From assembly GCA_964518575.1 (NCBI GenBank), contig CAZFGW010000004.1, forward strand, positions 1 through 64,000: a stretch of DNA of 64,000 nt, in the 5' to 3' direction. This DNA comes from MGBC163016 sp964518575. GTDB taxonomy: Bacteria; Actinomycetota; Coriobacteriia; Coriobacteriales; Eggerthellaceae. This document shows, in pieces, positions 35,461 to 43,852 of this stretch (the first letter of the stretch is position 1; every line of letters starts with the position of its first letter). The position numbers and the translations under genes were made by a program. The notes below the pieces were generated by a model, which had not been told where the DNA came from, searched no databases, and worked only from the letters and a program-made list of their open reading frames with translations.

Positions 35461-36948
35461 ATGCGAATCCTACCTTACGTTTGCCGGGGTGTTTTGATAG
35501 CCCTCCCTTGGTTGGCGCTTCTGTTGTTATCGATTGTTTCGGGTAACAATTGTTTTGTGGGGCAACCGCTCTGGTCGGATGAACTGGACTATTGGCGTGA
35601 GATATATTCCTTTACCTATGCCCCCGATCATGATTTCGGCTACTACGGATTCGAGAATGCTCCTGCGACAGTAGGCACGTGGGGATGCCATGGTATAGCG
35701 CCGTTGATGGTATACGGAATCTGGGCTCTTCTTTTTGGTTGGAGTCCTTTTTCCATTGTTCTCTGCAATGCATTTTTTTGCTCCCTTGGTATAGCCGTCT
35801 TTATCTTGCTCGCGCGCCCAGATGTACGCCAATCTCTGATAGTTGCATTGCTTTGGTTGATGTACCCGCCCCTTCTTCTCTATGCGCCGACTTCGATGAT
35901 GGAGCTCCCTCAATATGCATGCTTGTTCGTTTATCTCGGGCTTGTTATCAGAAGCTGGGAGCATGTATCGAAGCCTTGCTTCGTACTCGCCTTTGCATCC
36001 GTTGTCTTTATGGCGGGTTTGCGTTTAAGTAATATCGTTTTCTTCGCTCCGCTTATCTTGATGGGTTCGAGATTCAAGATAGGCAGGAAGTTTCTCATCC
36101 TTTCCGCAATTTCCCTTGTGCTTTCCGTCGTGTCGTATCTCTTCTTTTGGATGTTTTGTGCTGGTTATCCTTTTGGCTTTTTGTCCTCGCTTGGGGCGCA
36201 GGCGGGACTACTTGATAAGATCGCTGCAGTTCTTGCCCACGGTGCCGATAACCTTGTCAATTTCATTTCACGCGGAGATGGAATCACGCAGGTTTCTCAA
36301 CGCTACGCCTATATTTTTGTGCTTATTGCATGCTCGTTCTTTGCCCTTGTTGGTTTCGTGCGTCATCGGCGCGGGTGTGACCAACATGTTGCCTTGACAC
36401 GCGTATGCGCAGCCATTGCATTCACCTTGTTTTTCGCGTGGGTGATCGTTGTTCTTGTTTACGATGTTTTTGACTGGAGGGATTACCGTACGCTTGCGCC
36501 GATTCTGTTCAGCGCGTTGATTGTACTTGTTATGACCGCTCCGACGGCTTCAGGGCGAAGAATCGGTGCAGTAGTTCAAGGACTTTGCGTATTTTGCAGT
36601 CTTTGCCTTTTTCTATGTGCCGCGCGGACGCTTGCGACCTCTGCTGCGTTTGAGGACGAGCGCTATGAGCACGTATCAGAAGCACCTGCATCCTTTGACG
36701 CCGGATCGATTGTTTCACTCGGGGAGCAAGCGAATGATAAGACGATGCTTATAGGGATGGATATGCCGTTATGGATGGCATATGCACTTCCTCCCGAAAT
36801 TGGTTATGTTGGAGGGATCGACGGCAGCTCATTGTCAGAGCAAAGGTATGCCTATGTGTTTTCGAGGGCTGATATTGGAAATCCACGAGGATATGAGATG
36901 ATCTGGGAGGATCCTTCTTCGAATAGAGCGATTTTTAAGCGTTTATAG
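35461..36948 (+). CDS. Polytopic membrane protein, probable GT-C glycosyltransferase
   Basis: A 495-residue protein with about eleven transmembrane helices and a short extracytoplasmic C-terminal domain. The first outer loop contains L-W-S-D-E-L-D-Y-W-R; the acidic S-D-E-L-D motif fits the GT-C (PMT/ArnT-like) active site. It starts two bases after the preceding membrane-protein gene. Both may be transferases using undecaprenyl-phosphate sugars made by the GtrB-like enzyme encoded just upstream on the other strand. Exact family is not recognised. Confidence 0.7.
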   Translation: MRILPYVCRGVLIALPWLALLLLSIVSGNNCFVGQPLWSDELDYWREIYSFTYAPDHDFGYYGFENAPATVGTWGCHGIAPLMVYGIWALLFGWSPFSIVLCNAFFCSLGIAVFILLARPDVRQSLIVALLWLMYPPLLLYAPTSMMELPQYACLFVYLGLVIRSWEHVSKPCFVLAFASVVFMAGLRLSNIVFFAPLILMGSRFKIGRKFLILSAISLVLSVVSYLFFWMFCAGYPFGFLSSLGAQAGLLDKIAAVLAHGADNLVNFISRGDGITQVSQRYAYIFVLIACSFFALVGFVRHRRGCDQHVALTRVCAAIAFTLFFAWVIVVLVYDVFDWRDYRTLAPILFSALIVLVMTAPTASGRRIGAVVQGLCVFCSLCLFLCAARTLATSAAFEDERYEHVSEAPASFDAGSIVSLGEQANDKTMLIGMDMPLWMAYALPPEIGYVGGIDGSSLSEQRYAYVFSRADIGNPRGYEMIWEDPSSNRAIFKRL

Positions 36949-36980
36949 ATACGCGTGGGCGCTTGATATCGTGTCTAGAT

Positions 36981-37142
36981 GTCTATGCCCAGCCAGCATC
37001 GGAATTGAAATGTCGTGGGTTACGTCTGGTTCATCGTTATACCGTGGCGGGCGAGACCATTTCAAAAACAACGTATGCGAGATGAATCTCGTGCTCGCGT
37101 CTATGCCCAACCAGTATTGGAATTGAAATGACGCTGGTTACG
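36981..37142. repeat. Imperfect direct repeat with hairpin, dispersed intergenic element
   Basis: Two 44-base copies (36981-37024 and 37099-37142) agree at 38 positions; both begin GTCTATGCCC. The second copy is preceded by the hairpin CGAGAT-GA-ATCTCG (37078-37091). Related elements occur near 44.0-44.2 kb. The second copy runs a few bases into the 3' end of the minus-strand GT2 gene. Confidence 0.75.
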
Positions 37143-38217
37143 ATAACGCGTCGTGGAGGGTGGCGGAAACACCGTTGTTCATTGCGTTGCGCAGCCCCTT
37201 CTTGGCAAGATGAGCAAGGTAGGGGAGCTTTGCGGGCTTGTGGTTCTCGACGCCATAGATACGCGCTGCACGCTTTTTATTGCTCGGTGAAACGGCGGGG
37301 TCAATGAGAACAAGGCGCAGATCCATTTGGCTTATCATCTGTTCGATCTGTTGCTGTACGTACTCGTCCGTGCATCCTCCTCCGCGCTCGATTTGTCCCA
37401 AGTAGGTGAATCCGCGGCGGTTATGTGCCATGAGGATCGCTTCATCGTGCACGTGTGCATCCTTGATAACCTCGTTCATCTCCTGCCAACGCTCAATGAG
37501 AAGGAGCGCGTTTGTGCCAGCAAATTCGTTTTCGCTCACCCGATCCGTTGCTCGGTAGTTGTAGAACGGCTTGTCAAGATAGATGATCCTGTTCGTGCGC
37601 AGAAGCGTATCAGCCAAAAAGCGGTTGTCAGCCCACCCGGAGCCTGGGTACTCAGGGAAAACGATATGGTTTTCGATAAGATACGCGCGGCGATAGAGCG
37701 CTGACCAAATGGAAGGATGATGAGCGAAAAGCTCCGATGCATCAGCAAGACCAAACGGTTGCGTTTTCGGCTTGATGGTTCCCTTGTATGAGCAATGCAA
37801 CTTACGCGCATTTGCTATACCAGGTTCGCCCTCATCAGCGATGCGCCAATACGGCGTTTTGATGATATCGACTGGGCAATCGAGAGAATTCCTGAACGCG
37901 ATCATGCTTTCGATCATGTCAAGGTCGATCCAATCATCGGGCTCGAGGATTCCAATCCAAGCTCCTTTGGCTGCCTGGATGCCCGCATTGCAACTTGCGC
38001 CATAGCCGGTGTTTGGCTTGTCAATGATGTGAAAACGATCATCTTCGTTTTCAAAAGCCTCCATGATCTTGAGGGAGGAATCAGTTGAGCCATCATTGAC
38101 GCAGATGATCTCAAGATTTTTATACGTTTGTTCCTGGAGAGAGACGAGCGCATCAATGAGCGTGTCTTGAGCGTTGTATGTAGGAACAATGATCGATACG
38201 AGAGGATTATGGAGCAT
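37138..38217 (-). CDS. Family 2 glycosyltransferase
   Basis: A 359-residue GT-A transferase. V-S-I-I-V-P-T-Y-N-A is at residues 7-16, V-N-D-G-S-T-D near 40-46, and the metal site reads L-E-P-D-D-W near 91-96, the usual form for this family. The C-terminal part has no recognised domain. The start is supported by GAGGTGA about eight bases upstream. It lies downstream of the WecA/TagO-type gene on the same strand with a 47-base gap. It probably adds an early sugar to the lipid-linked primer, but donor and acceptor are not visible. Confidence 0.85.
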   Translation of the reverse strand: MLHNPLVSIIVPTYNAQDTLIDALVSLQEQTYKNLEIICVNDGSTDSSLKIMEAFENEDDRFHIIDKPNTGYGASCNAGIQAAKGAWIGILEPDDWIDLDMIESMIAFRNSLDCPVDIIKTPYWRIADEGEPGIANARKLHCSYKGTIKPKTQPFGLADASELFAHHPSIWSALYRRAYLIENHIVFPEYPGSGWADNRFLADTLLRTNRIIYLDKPFYNYRATDRVSENEFAGTNALLLIERWQEMNEVIKDAHVHDEAILMAHNRRGFTYLGQIERGGGCTDEYVQQQIEQMISQMDLRLVLIDPAVSPSNKKRAARIYGVENHKPAKLPYLAHLAKKGLRNAMNNGVSATLHDALS

Positions 38218-38264
38218 CTTGACGATTCACCTCGCTTGTGAGGATCGAGTGATCGGTTGTCCGA

Positions 38265-39545
38265 TCACTGCTTGGAAGATTCTTGGGAATTCGAAGGGTC
38301 TTGAGCGGCGTGTGAAGAAAACTCTTCGTGTGCATGCGCGCTGTTTTCAGGTGCATTCAACTCCGCGGTTTCATCTACGTTTTTCGAACCGACTTTCCAA
38401 AACTTCTTTTTGCTACGAGGTACATAGTAATGCCTGAGCACGGGTTCGAGAAGATGAAGCTTACCGATGGCAAAGCCCGTGATTGCCGCAGCAACGATGA
38501 TGGCGATTGCGCGTGGGGGACCGTCCGTCTCGGCGAGCACGATCGAGCAGAGGGCGAGCGCCGCCGTCCAGAGACACATGATGAGCACGGTTTTTTGCTG
38601 TGAGAAGCCTCGCTTAAGGAGCTGGTGGTGAATGTGTCCCGTATCGGGTTGATCAACGCGTTGGTGACTGCGTAGTCGTCTGACGATGGCAACGGCGGTA
38701 TCAGTGATGGGTACGCCTGCTGCCATGATCGGAACGAGAAGCGAGATGAATAGCGTTGAGCGCGCGACGGCCAACAAAGACACAATGCCGAGCGAGAGCC
38801 CAAGTACGAGCGCGCCTGAATCGCCCATGAAAATGGAGGCAGGATGCTTGTTGAAGAAAAGAAATCCAATGCAAACGCCCACGATAATCGTGCTCAGAAT
38901 GGCAGCATCGTAGCGGAAGGCAAGAGAAGAGAATACGAAGATGGTGGTTGCAGATATCGCGCTGATGCCTGAAGCAAGACCATCAAGACCGTCGATCAGG
39001 TTGATGACATTCGCGAATGCGACCAGATAGAAGACCGTGATGGGGTAAGCCCAGATTCCGAAGTTGATATATTGACCGTCCTCGAAAGGATTTTGAATAT
39101 AGGAGAGCAGAAGCCCCGATGCGCACACGATGCAGGCGGAGATGATCTGACCTGCGAATTTCACGGGCGCTTTCAGGTTCTTAATATCGTCGACCACACC
39201 CACGCCGAACATGAATGCTACACCCAAAAACAGTACGGGATAGTTCACTTGTATACCCAAAAACGATTTGAACGGATTGATCCAATTCCAGTAGGTAACG
39301 CCGATGAGCAACACGAGGCAGCTCACAATCATGCCGGCAAAAATGGCGACCCCTCCCATACGGGGAATGGGTTTGGTATTCACCCGGCGATTGTCGGGAT
39401 AGTCGATAGCGTCGAGCTTTACGGCGATCCATTTGGCAACCGGGGTGAAGACAATTGTTGCGAAAAGAGCAACGAGGACCAAGATGCCGCATTCGATCCA
39501 TATCATTTTATTGGTTAACCCCAATCGCTCTGCGCCTGAGTGCAT
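38265..39545 (-). CDS. wecA: Undecaprenyl-phosphate N-acetylhexosamine-1-phosphate transferase (WecA/TagO type)
   Basis: A polyprenyl-phosphate sugar-1-phosphate transferase of the MraY/WecA superfamily, 426 residues with about eleven helices. Signatures: V-V-D-D-I-K-N (acidic pair), N-V-I-N-L-I-D-G-L-D-G-L-A, F-M-G-D-S-G-A-L and the H-I-H-H motif that separates WecA/TagO from MraY. It starts wall-glycan synthesis by placing GlcNAc-1-phosphate on undecaprenyl phosphate. After the membrane part comes a hydrophilic tail of about 60 residues rich in Glu, Ser, Ala and His. The start is uncertain: an ATG 13 codons later (39506), directly before the first helix, is an alternative. Neither has a strong ribosome binding site. 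Confidence 0.9.
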   Translation of the reverse strand: MHSGAERLGLTNKMIWIECGILVLVALFATIVFTPVAKWIAVKLDAIDYPDNRRVNTKPIPRMGGVAIFAGMIVSCLVLLIGVTYWNWINPFKSFLGIQVNYPVLFLGVAFMFGVGVVDDIKNLKAPVKFAGQIISACIVCASGLLLSYIQNPFEDGQYINFGIWAYPITVFYLVAFANVINLIDGLDGLASGISAISATTIFVFSSLAFRYDAAILSTIIVGVCIGFLFFNKHPASIFMGDSGALVLGLSLGIVSLLAVARSTLFISLLVPIMAAGVPITDTAVAIVRRLRSHQRVDQPDTGHIHHQLLKRGFSQQKTVLIMCLWTAALALCSIVLAETDGPPRAIAIIVAAAITGFAIGKLHLLEPVLRHYYVPRSKKKFWKVGSKNVDETAELNAPENSAHAHEEFSSHAAQDPSNSQESSKQ

Positions 39546-39653
39546 TCGTACACACGTAATACTATCATCAATTCAGAAAAGACTGGGCGCTGTCAGGTAG
39601 AATAACGGTGTCGAAAATCGCTGTTCCCGTCGAGGGAGGATCGGGGCGTAATC

Positions 39654-40649
39654 GTGGAAGAACTTGCCATTGTTATCGTGACCTACCGGCGCCAAGAACT
39701 TCTCTCGAAGCTTCTTGAATCGCTACTCTTTTTGAAGAGCGCTCCTTGGAAGGTATATGTGATCGATAACGAGAACTCGCCAGAGACCGCGAAGCTCGTT
39801 GAAATCTATGCACGCCTCGTTGACGAGGGGCTCACGCAGACGCCGTGGCCAAGCGGCAAGGAGAGTTTTGTGTATGCACCGCAGCTTGAGAACACAGGCG
39901 GCGCCGGCGGATTTTCCGAAGGAGTAAGGCTTGCATACGAGGCAGGCGCATCGTGGTTCTGGCTCATGGATGACGACGTGCGCGTTTTTCCTGACTCGAT
40001 CGACAACCTTGGTAAATGGACCGATACGTTTGACGCCATTCAGGGCTCGCGCCTTGATTTCGACGGCGGTCCGTTTTTCTGGCAATACCATTTTATCGAG
40101 CGACTCGGGATGTACGACCCCCTTGCGAAGTCCACGTTCGACCCTTCCGGTTTCAAGCCGATGAATGCTCTGTGTTTCGAAGGAGGGCTTTTCAACCGCA
40201 CGGTCGTTGATCGTATCGGGCTTCCCGATGCACGCTTCTTCATCTACTGGGATGATTGCATCTACGGGTATCTGGCGAGCAAGGTGGCGCGAACCGCGCT
40301 TGTGAGCGATGTGATCCTGCAGCGTACGCGCGATCTCAAAAACTGGGAGGTCACGGGCGTTCGCCAACTGAACTCCTCCTCGGATATGACCCGCTATCAC
40401 GTGATGCGCAACCGTGGTCATATGGCACATTATCTCGATCTTTGGGGTGATTATGATCGCGCCGGGTTTGCACTCGGTACGGTGCTCTGCTTCGCGAAAG
40501 AGCTCGTGCGTCTTGTTGTTGTGGAGAAGTCGCAGATTCGAAGCGGGATTGCATCTCTTGTGCGGGGATGGCGTGACGGGCGCACTATACTCCATGATGA
40601 TCAATGGCAGCCTTATGGGAAGGGAGAACATGTCTCCGAAACGATCTAA
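39654..40649 (+). CDS. GlfT1/GlfT2-related family 2 glycosyltransferase
   Basis: A 331-residue GT-A transferase of the galactofuranosyltransferase group. I-V-I-V-T-Y-R-R-Q-E opens the domain; E-N-T-G-G-A-G-G-F-S-E-G, W-F-W-L-M-D-D-D-V, and F-F-I-Y-W-D-D-C-I follow, paralleling the GlfT2-like protein at 17.9 kb but without its N-terminal sandwich and long C-terminus. The start is GTG with GGGGCG as a weak ribosome binding site. It overlaps the deacetylase gene by 20 bases. It may add the first galactofuranose residue, with the larger paralogue extending; this division is inferred from the GlfT1/GlfT2 precedent. Confidence 0.82.
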   Translation: MEELAIVIVTYRRQELLSKLLESLLFLKSAPWKVYVIDNENSPETAKLVEIYARLVDEGLTQTPWPSGKESFVYAPQLENTGGAGGFSEGVRLAYEAGASWFWLMDDDVRVFPDSIDNLGKWTDTFDAIQGSRLDFDGGPFFWQYHFIERLGMYDPLAKSTFDPSGFKPMNALCFEGGLFNRTVVDRIGLPDARFFIYWDDCIYGYLASKVARTALVSDVILQRTRDLKNWEVTGVRQLNSSSDMTRYHVMRNRGHMAHYLDLWGDYDRAGFALGTVLCFAKELVRLVVVEKSQIRSGIASLVRGWRDGRTILHDDQWQPYGKGEHVSETI

Positions 40650-41760
40650 AGCGCCGTATGCCATCGTTGCCGGCGTTTGTGTCTTCGCGCTTGCCTGCAT
40701 CGGGTTTTCAGCAGCGAGTTTGCTTAAGGGCACCGACACTACATCTGAAAGCGAGCAGACATCTGAGCGCACCGAGCGTATGCAATCGATGGCGCAGGAG
40801 GGGCAGATCACTGACGCTGTCCAGGACAGTGCGAAGGAGCCTTCCAAAGACATTGTTATGGCGCTTGGAGGCAGCAAGGATACCTATGTTCTCACGGGTG
40901 AGCGCTTCTTAGATGGTGGGTGTCAAGTACAGGATACCGCTGGCTTCTCCATTTCTCCTCAGGTGGAAGTAACGGGACAGGTGGATACGTCTCGTCCTGG
41001 AGATTACGAGGTCACCTACACGGCAACCATGCCGGATGGTCGGTTCAATACGGCAACGAGGACGGTGCATGTTGTCGATCACTTCGATGCTGTTGCGGAT
41101 TCATTGCCTGTGCTGATGTATCACTACGTCTATACCGAGGCTGATCCTCCGGAAAACGTTGATGCGAACCACCTCTTGGATACCAAGCTTGCCGCGCAGC
41201 TCCAATATCTGAACGAGAACGGCTATTACTATCCGTCGTTCGAGGAAGTGCGGGCGTTTGTGGATGGCACTCACACGCTTCCTGCGAAAAGCGTTGTGCT
41301 CACCTTCGACGATGCAGAGGAGCGGTTCTTGAACTATGGCATTCCGGTGCTTGATGAATATCAGGTACCGGCGACCTCATTCGTTATTTGGAGCGATGAG
41401 GACGCGGTGGATAAAACGCTTCGGTGTGCGAGTCCGTATGTACAATTCCAATCCCATTCATTCGATATGCATCGCGCGGGCGGTGGAAAAGGGCAGGGCG
41501 GTATTTTGCATGCGATGTCACCTGAGCAGTTGCTCGCTGATGCGACGCGGGTGAAAGAGATCATTGGCGAATATGATGCGATGGCGTACCCGTACGGTGA
41601 TAATTCCGAAGATGCATGGAATGCGCTTTCGGAAGCGGGCGCGCTTTGCGCCTTTACGGTGAAGAATGCGCATATTAAGCCTGGAGACAATCCGTATGCA
41701 CTCAACCGCGTGCGCGTTTCTGGTGGTACTTCGCTCGAAGGGTTCATCGGAAGCTTATAG
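40630..41760 (+). CDS. Membrane-anchored polysaccharide deacetylase with Ig-like domain
   Basis: A 376-residue exported protein. A single N-terminal helix (about 10-31) anchors it; next is a Ser/Thr/Glu-rich linker, an Ig-like domain (about 75-150, ending P-G-D-Y-E-V-T-Y-T-A and T-V-H-V-V-D) resembling DUF5011, then a NodB/CE4-type deacetylase. Catalytic features are L-T-F-D-D-A, the histidines in Q-S-H-S-F-D-M-H, and A-Y-P-Y-G-D. It should remove acetyl groups from a cell-surface polysaccharide or peptidoglycan. The start is the ATG after AGGGAGAAC, inside the 3' end of the preceding glycosyltransferase gene. Confidence 0.87.
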   Translation: MSPKRSKAPYAIVAGVCVFALACIGFSAASLLKGTDTTSESEQTSERTERMQSMAQEGQITDAVQDSAKEPSKDIVMALGGSKDTYVLTGERFLDGGCQVQDTAGFSISPQVEVTGQVDTSRPGDYEVTYTATMPDGRFNTATRTVHVVDHFDAVADSLPVLMYHYVYTEADPPENVDANHLLDTKLAAQLQYLNENGYYYPSFEEVRAFVDGTHTLPAKSVVLTFDDAEERFLNYGIPVLDEYQVPATSFVIWSDEDAVDKTLRCASPYVQFQSHSFDMHRAGGGKGQGGILHAMSPEQLLADATRVKEIIGEYDAMAYPYGDNSEDAWNALSEAGALCAFTVKNAHIKPGDNPYALNRVRVSGGTSLEGFIGSL

Positions 41761-41876
41761 GGTGCTTATGCGGCGCTCGTGCCATCCGTGATGACCTGAG
41801 CGGGTGCAATGCTGATTTTTTATGTATCTTTTTCCTGCGGTGGGGAATAGATACGTCGATAAGTCCACTTTGAGTT

Positions 41877-41882
41877 TATAAT
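41877..41882 (+). promoter_or_regulatory. Candidate -10 element upstream of the LCP gene
   Basis: TATAAT occurs 47 bases before the LCP start codon in a 169-base intergenic stretch. A -35 match is not evident. Confidence 0.35.
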
Positions 41883-41929
41883 AGGAATTTCAAATTCGGA
41901 TAAAACTGTCACGAACGAAAGAGCTGTAT

Positions 41930-43369
41930 ATGCCACATAAGCGCCGCGCTCAATCCCGAGGATCATATCCGAGCTACTCGAATGTTGCAAGCTCGGGTGG
42001 CATGACCCCAGCGTATCGACCAGCGACGAGCAATGGTCGAGCCGCGGGATACGGAACCGGAAATGTGAACAATTACGCGCGCAATGCCGCTGCCTATCAT
42101 GCCGTTGCAAAGAAACAGATGGGACGGGGTAAGAAGATCGCCATTGCTATCATCGCATCGTGCCTCGCGGTGCTTCTGGGTTGCGGTACGGCTTTCGCGC
42201 TCTATATGAACTATATCGATTCCCAGCTGAAGGGCAATCTGAGCGATCAGGAGCGCATGGCAATCTCTGACGCACTCGGTTATGGCACCTCGCTGAACGA
42301 GCCTTTCTACATGATGCTTTTGGGATCTGATAGGCGTTCTGACGAGACCGGACCTTCACGTAGCGATACCAATATTGTCGCGCGCGTTGACCCGATCAAC
42401 GATACTGTCTCCATGGTGTCCATTCCTCGCGATACGAAGATCGAGATCAAGGGACATGGAACGCAGAAATTCAACGCGGCTTATGCCTTCGGGGGAGCTG
42501 CGGGTGCTATCAAGGCGGCTGAGGAGCTTCTGGATATCGATATCACCCATTACGCCGAGGTTAGCTTCTTGGACCTTGCCGGTTTGGTTGATGCCGTTGG
42601 AGGCGTCACCGTTGAGAACGAATCGAAGATCGATAACTGGAAGTGCGATGACGGCGACGGCAATCATTACATCATCGAGAAGGGAACCCAGCACCTCAAC
42701 GGCGGACAGGCGCTCACCTTCGCTCGTAACCGCGACTATCCCGACGGTGACTTTACCCGTCAGAAGCATCAGCGCGCCGTGATTGAGGGCGTTGTCGCAG
42801 CGGTTCTCGATATGCCTATAACGGGTATTCCCGGCGTTATCGAAGCTGCAGTCAAATGCGTGACCACGGATCTTTCTGCGCTTGACATCATCGGTTTGGC
42901 GCAGAAATTCGCCGATGCCGACGATATTGTTTTCTATTCCGCGATGCTTCCCTCATATCCGCAGAATATCAATGGGATCTCATTTGTGATCAACGATGAA
43001 GAGAAGACCGCCGAAATGATGAAACTGTTCAAGGCGGGAGAAGATCCCAGCGGTATTGTTTCGAACAAGAGCGGGAAAGATATCACAACGAGCGATATCG
43101 ATACTTCGAATACGCTTCTGTTCGCTGATGATGACGAAGTGATCTCGGGTAATCGCAAGCCGCAGACGAACACGTCAACGCCTTCAGGCGGCAACTCCGG
43201 CAATACGGGTAGTTCTGGCAATGAGGGCGGTAACACCGGAACGACCGATCCTGATCCCGATACGCCCACTCCTCCTTCTGGAGGGGGAGACCAAGGCGGT
43301 AATGAGGATGGAGACTCAGGCGGCGGCAATGAAGGCGGTGGCGAAGGCGGGCAAACAACAAATCCGTAG
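41930..43369 (+). CDS. LytR-CpsA-Psr (LCP) family wall-glycan ligase
   Basis: A 479-residue protein that transfers undecaprenyl-pyrophosphate-linked glycans to peptidoglycan at the outer membrane face. A basic, Gly/Ala/Tyr-rich cytoplasmic part of about 60 residues precedes the single helix (I-A-I-A-I-I-A-S-C-L-A-V-L-L). The LCP domain has L-L-G-S-D-R-R, R-S-D-T-N-I-V, S-I-P-R-D-T, F-N-A-A-Y-A-F-G-G, D-A-V-G-G-V and the arginine-rich F-A-R-N-R-D-Y-P-D-G-D-F-T-R-Q-K-H-Q-R. The last 70 residues are Gly/Asn/Thr/Pro repeats. AAGAGC is a weak ribosome binding site. The position at the end of the glycan region fits the last step of attachment. The stop codon lies in a terminator stem. Confidence 0.93.
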   Translation: MPHKRRAQSRGSYPSYSNVASSGGMTPAYRPATSNGRAAGYGTGNVNNYARNAAAYHAVAKKQMGRGKKIAIAIIASCLAVLLGCGTAFALYMNYIDSQLKGNLSDQERMAISDALGYGTSLNEPFYMMLLGSDRRSDETGPSRSDTNIVARVDPINDTVSMVSIPRDTKIEIKGHGTQKFNAAYAFGGAAGAIKAAEELLDIDITHYAEVSFLDLAGLVDAVGGVTVENESKIDNWKCDDGDGNHYIIEKGTQHLNGGQALTFARNRDYPDGDFTRQKHQRAVIEGVVAAVLDMPITGIPGVIEAAVKCVTTDLSALDIIGLAQKFADADDIVFYSAMLPSYPQNINGISFVINDEEKTAEMMKLFKAGEDPSGIVSNKSGKDITTSDIDTSNTLLFADDDEVISGNRKPQTNTSTPSGGNSGNTGSSGNEGGNTGTTDPDPDTPTPPSGGGDQGGNEDGDSGGGNEGGGEGGQTTNP

Positions 43370-43389
43370 GCTTTTGCGCCTACGGATTT
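43360..43389 (+). terminator. Terminator overlapping the LCP stop codon
   Basis: An 11-bp perfect stem AAATCCGTAGG / CCTACGGATTT with an eight-base loop; the TAG stop of the LCP gene is inside the left arm. The T run after it is short. Confidence 0.75.
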
Positions 43390-43480
43390 ACTTGTGAAGC
43401 ATTATGGTGTGGTGATGCGCTGCCTGTCGTTCGACTTGATGGACTCTCAAGCGATACGCGCCTTGAAGGAAGAGTTTCTT

Positions 43481-43852
43481 TTACGAAAGCTCGCCGTTCT
43501 GCCAAGCGGTCAGCCCTTCGATCGCTTTATCATGGGCAGCTTTCAAGTCGGGCATCATTGATTCCGCTGCTTGATATTCGCCTTGAAAGAGTGCATCTGA
43601 TACCGCTGCAGCAATTTTGTAGAGCTTGTTCAGCGAGAGATTTCCGGAAACACCCTTAAGCGTATGAGCTGCATTGTAGGCAGCATCGTAATCTTTGACC
43701 TCCATTGCAGCGACAAGGTCAACGTAGTTCGTGTTCGTCAGGTATTTGAAAGCGAGTTTCTGGAACAGTTCGAGGTTGTCCCCCATACGATCCATAGCAT
43801 CATCGTAATCTATTCCATAGGGCGCCAGCTTTGCTGCCAGATTGTCAGTCAT
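43481..43852 (-). CDS. HPt (histidine phosphotransfer) domain protein
   Basis: A 123-residue, all-helical protein made of one HPt domain. The phosphoaccepting residue is His63 in N-A-A-H-T-L-K-G-V-S-G-N. HPt proteins relay phosphoryl groups between response-regulator receiver domains in multistep two-component systems. No kinase or regulator gene lies nearby, so it is an orphan. The start was set at the ATG after AAAGGAACTGCG; longer in-frame starts lack a good site. The gene is transcribed toward the LCP gene with a 110-base gap. Confidence 0.87.
   Translation of the reverse strand: MTDNLAAKLAPYGIDYDDAMDRMGDNLELFQKLAFKYLTNTNYVDLVAAMEVKDYDAAYNAAHTLKGVSGNLSLNKLYKIAAAVSDALFQGEYQAAESMMPDLKAAHDKAIEGLTAWQNGELS

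Noticed and set aside
39723..40877. Long antisense open frame of 384 codons
   Set aside because: It lies opposite two well-supported genes and shows no family motif.
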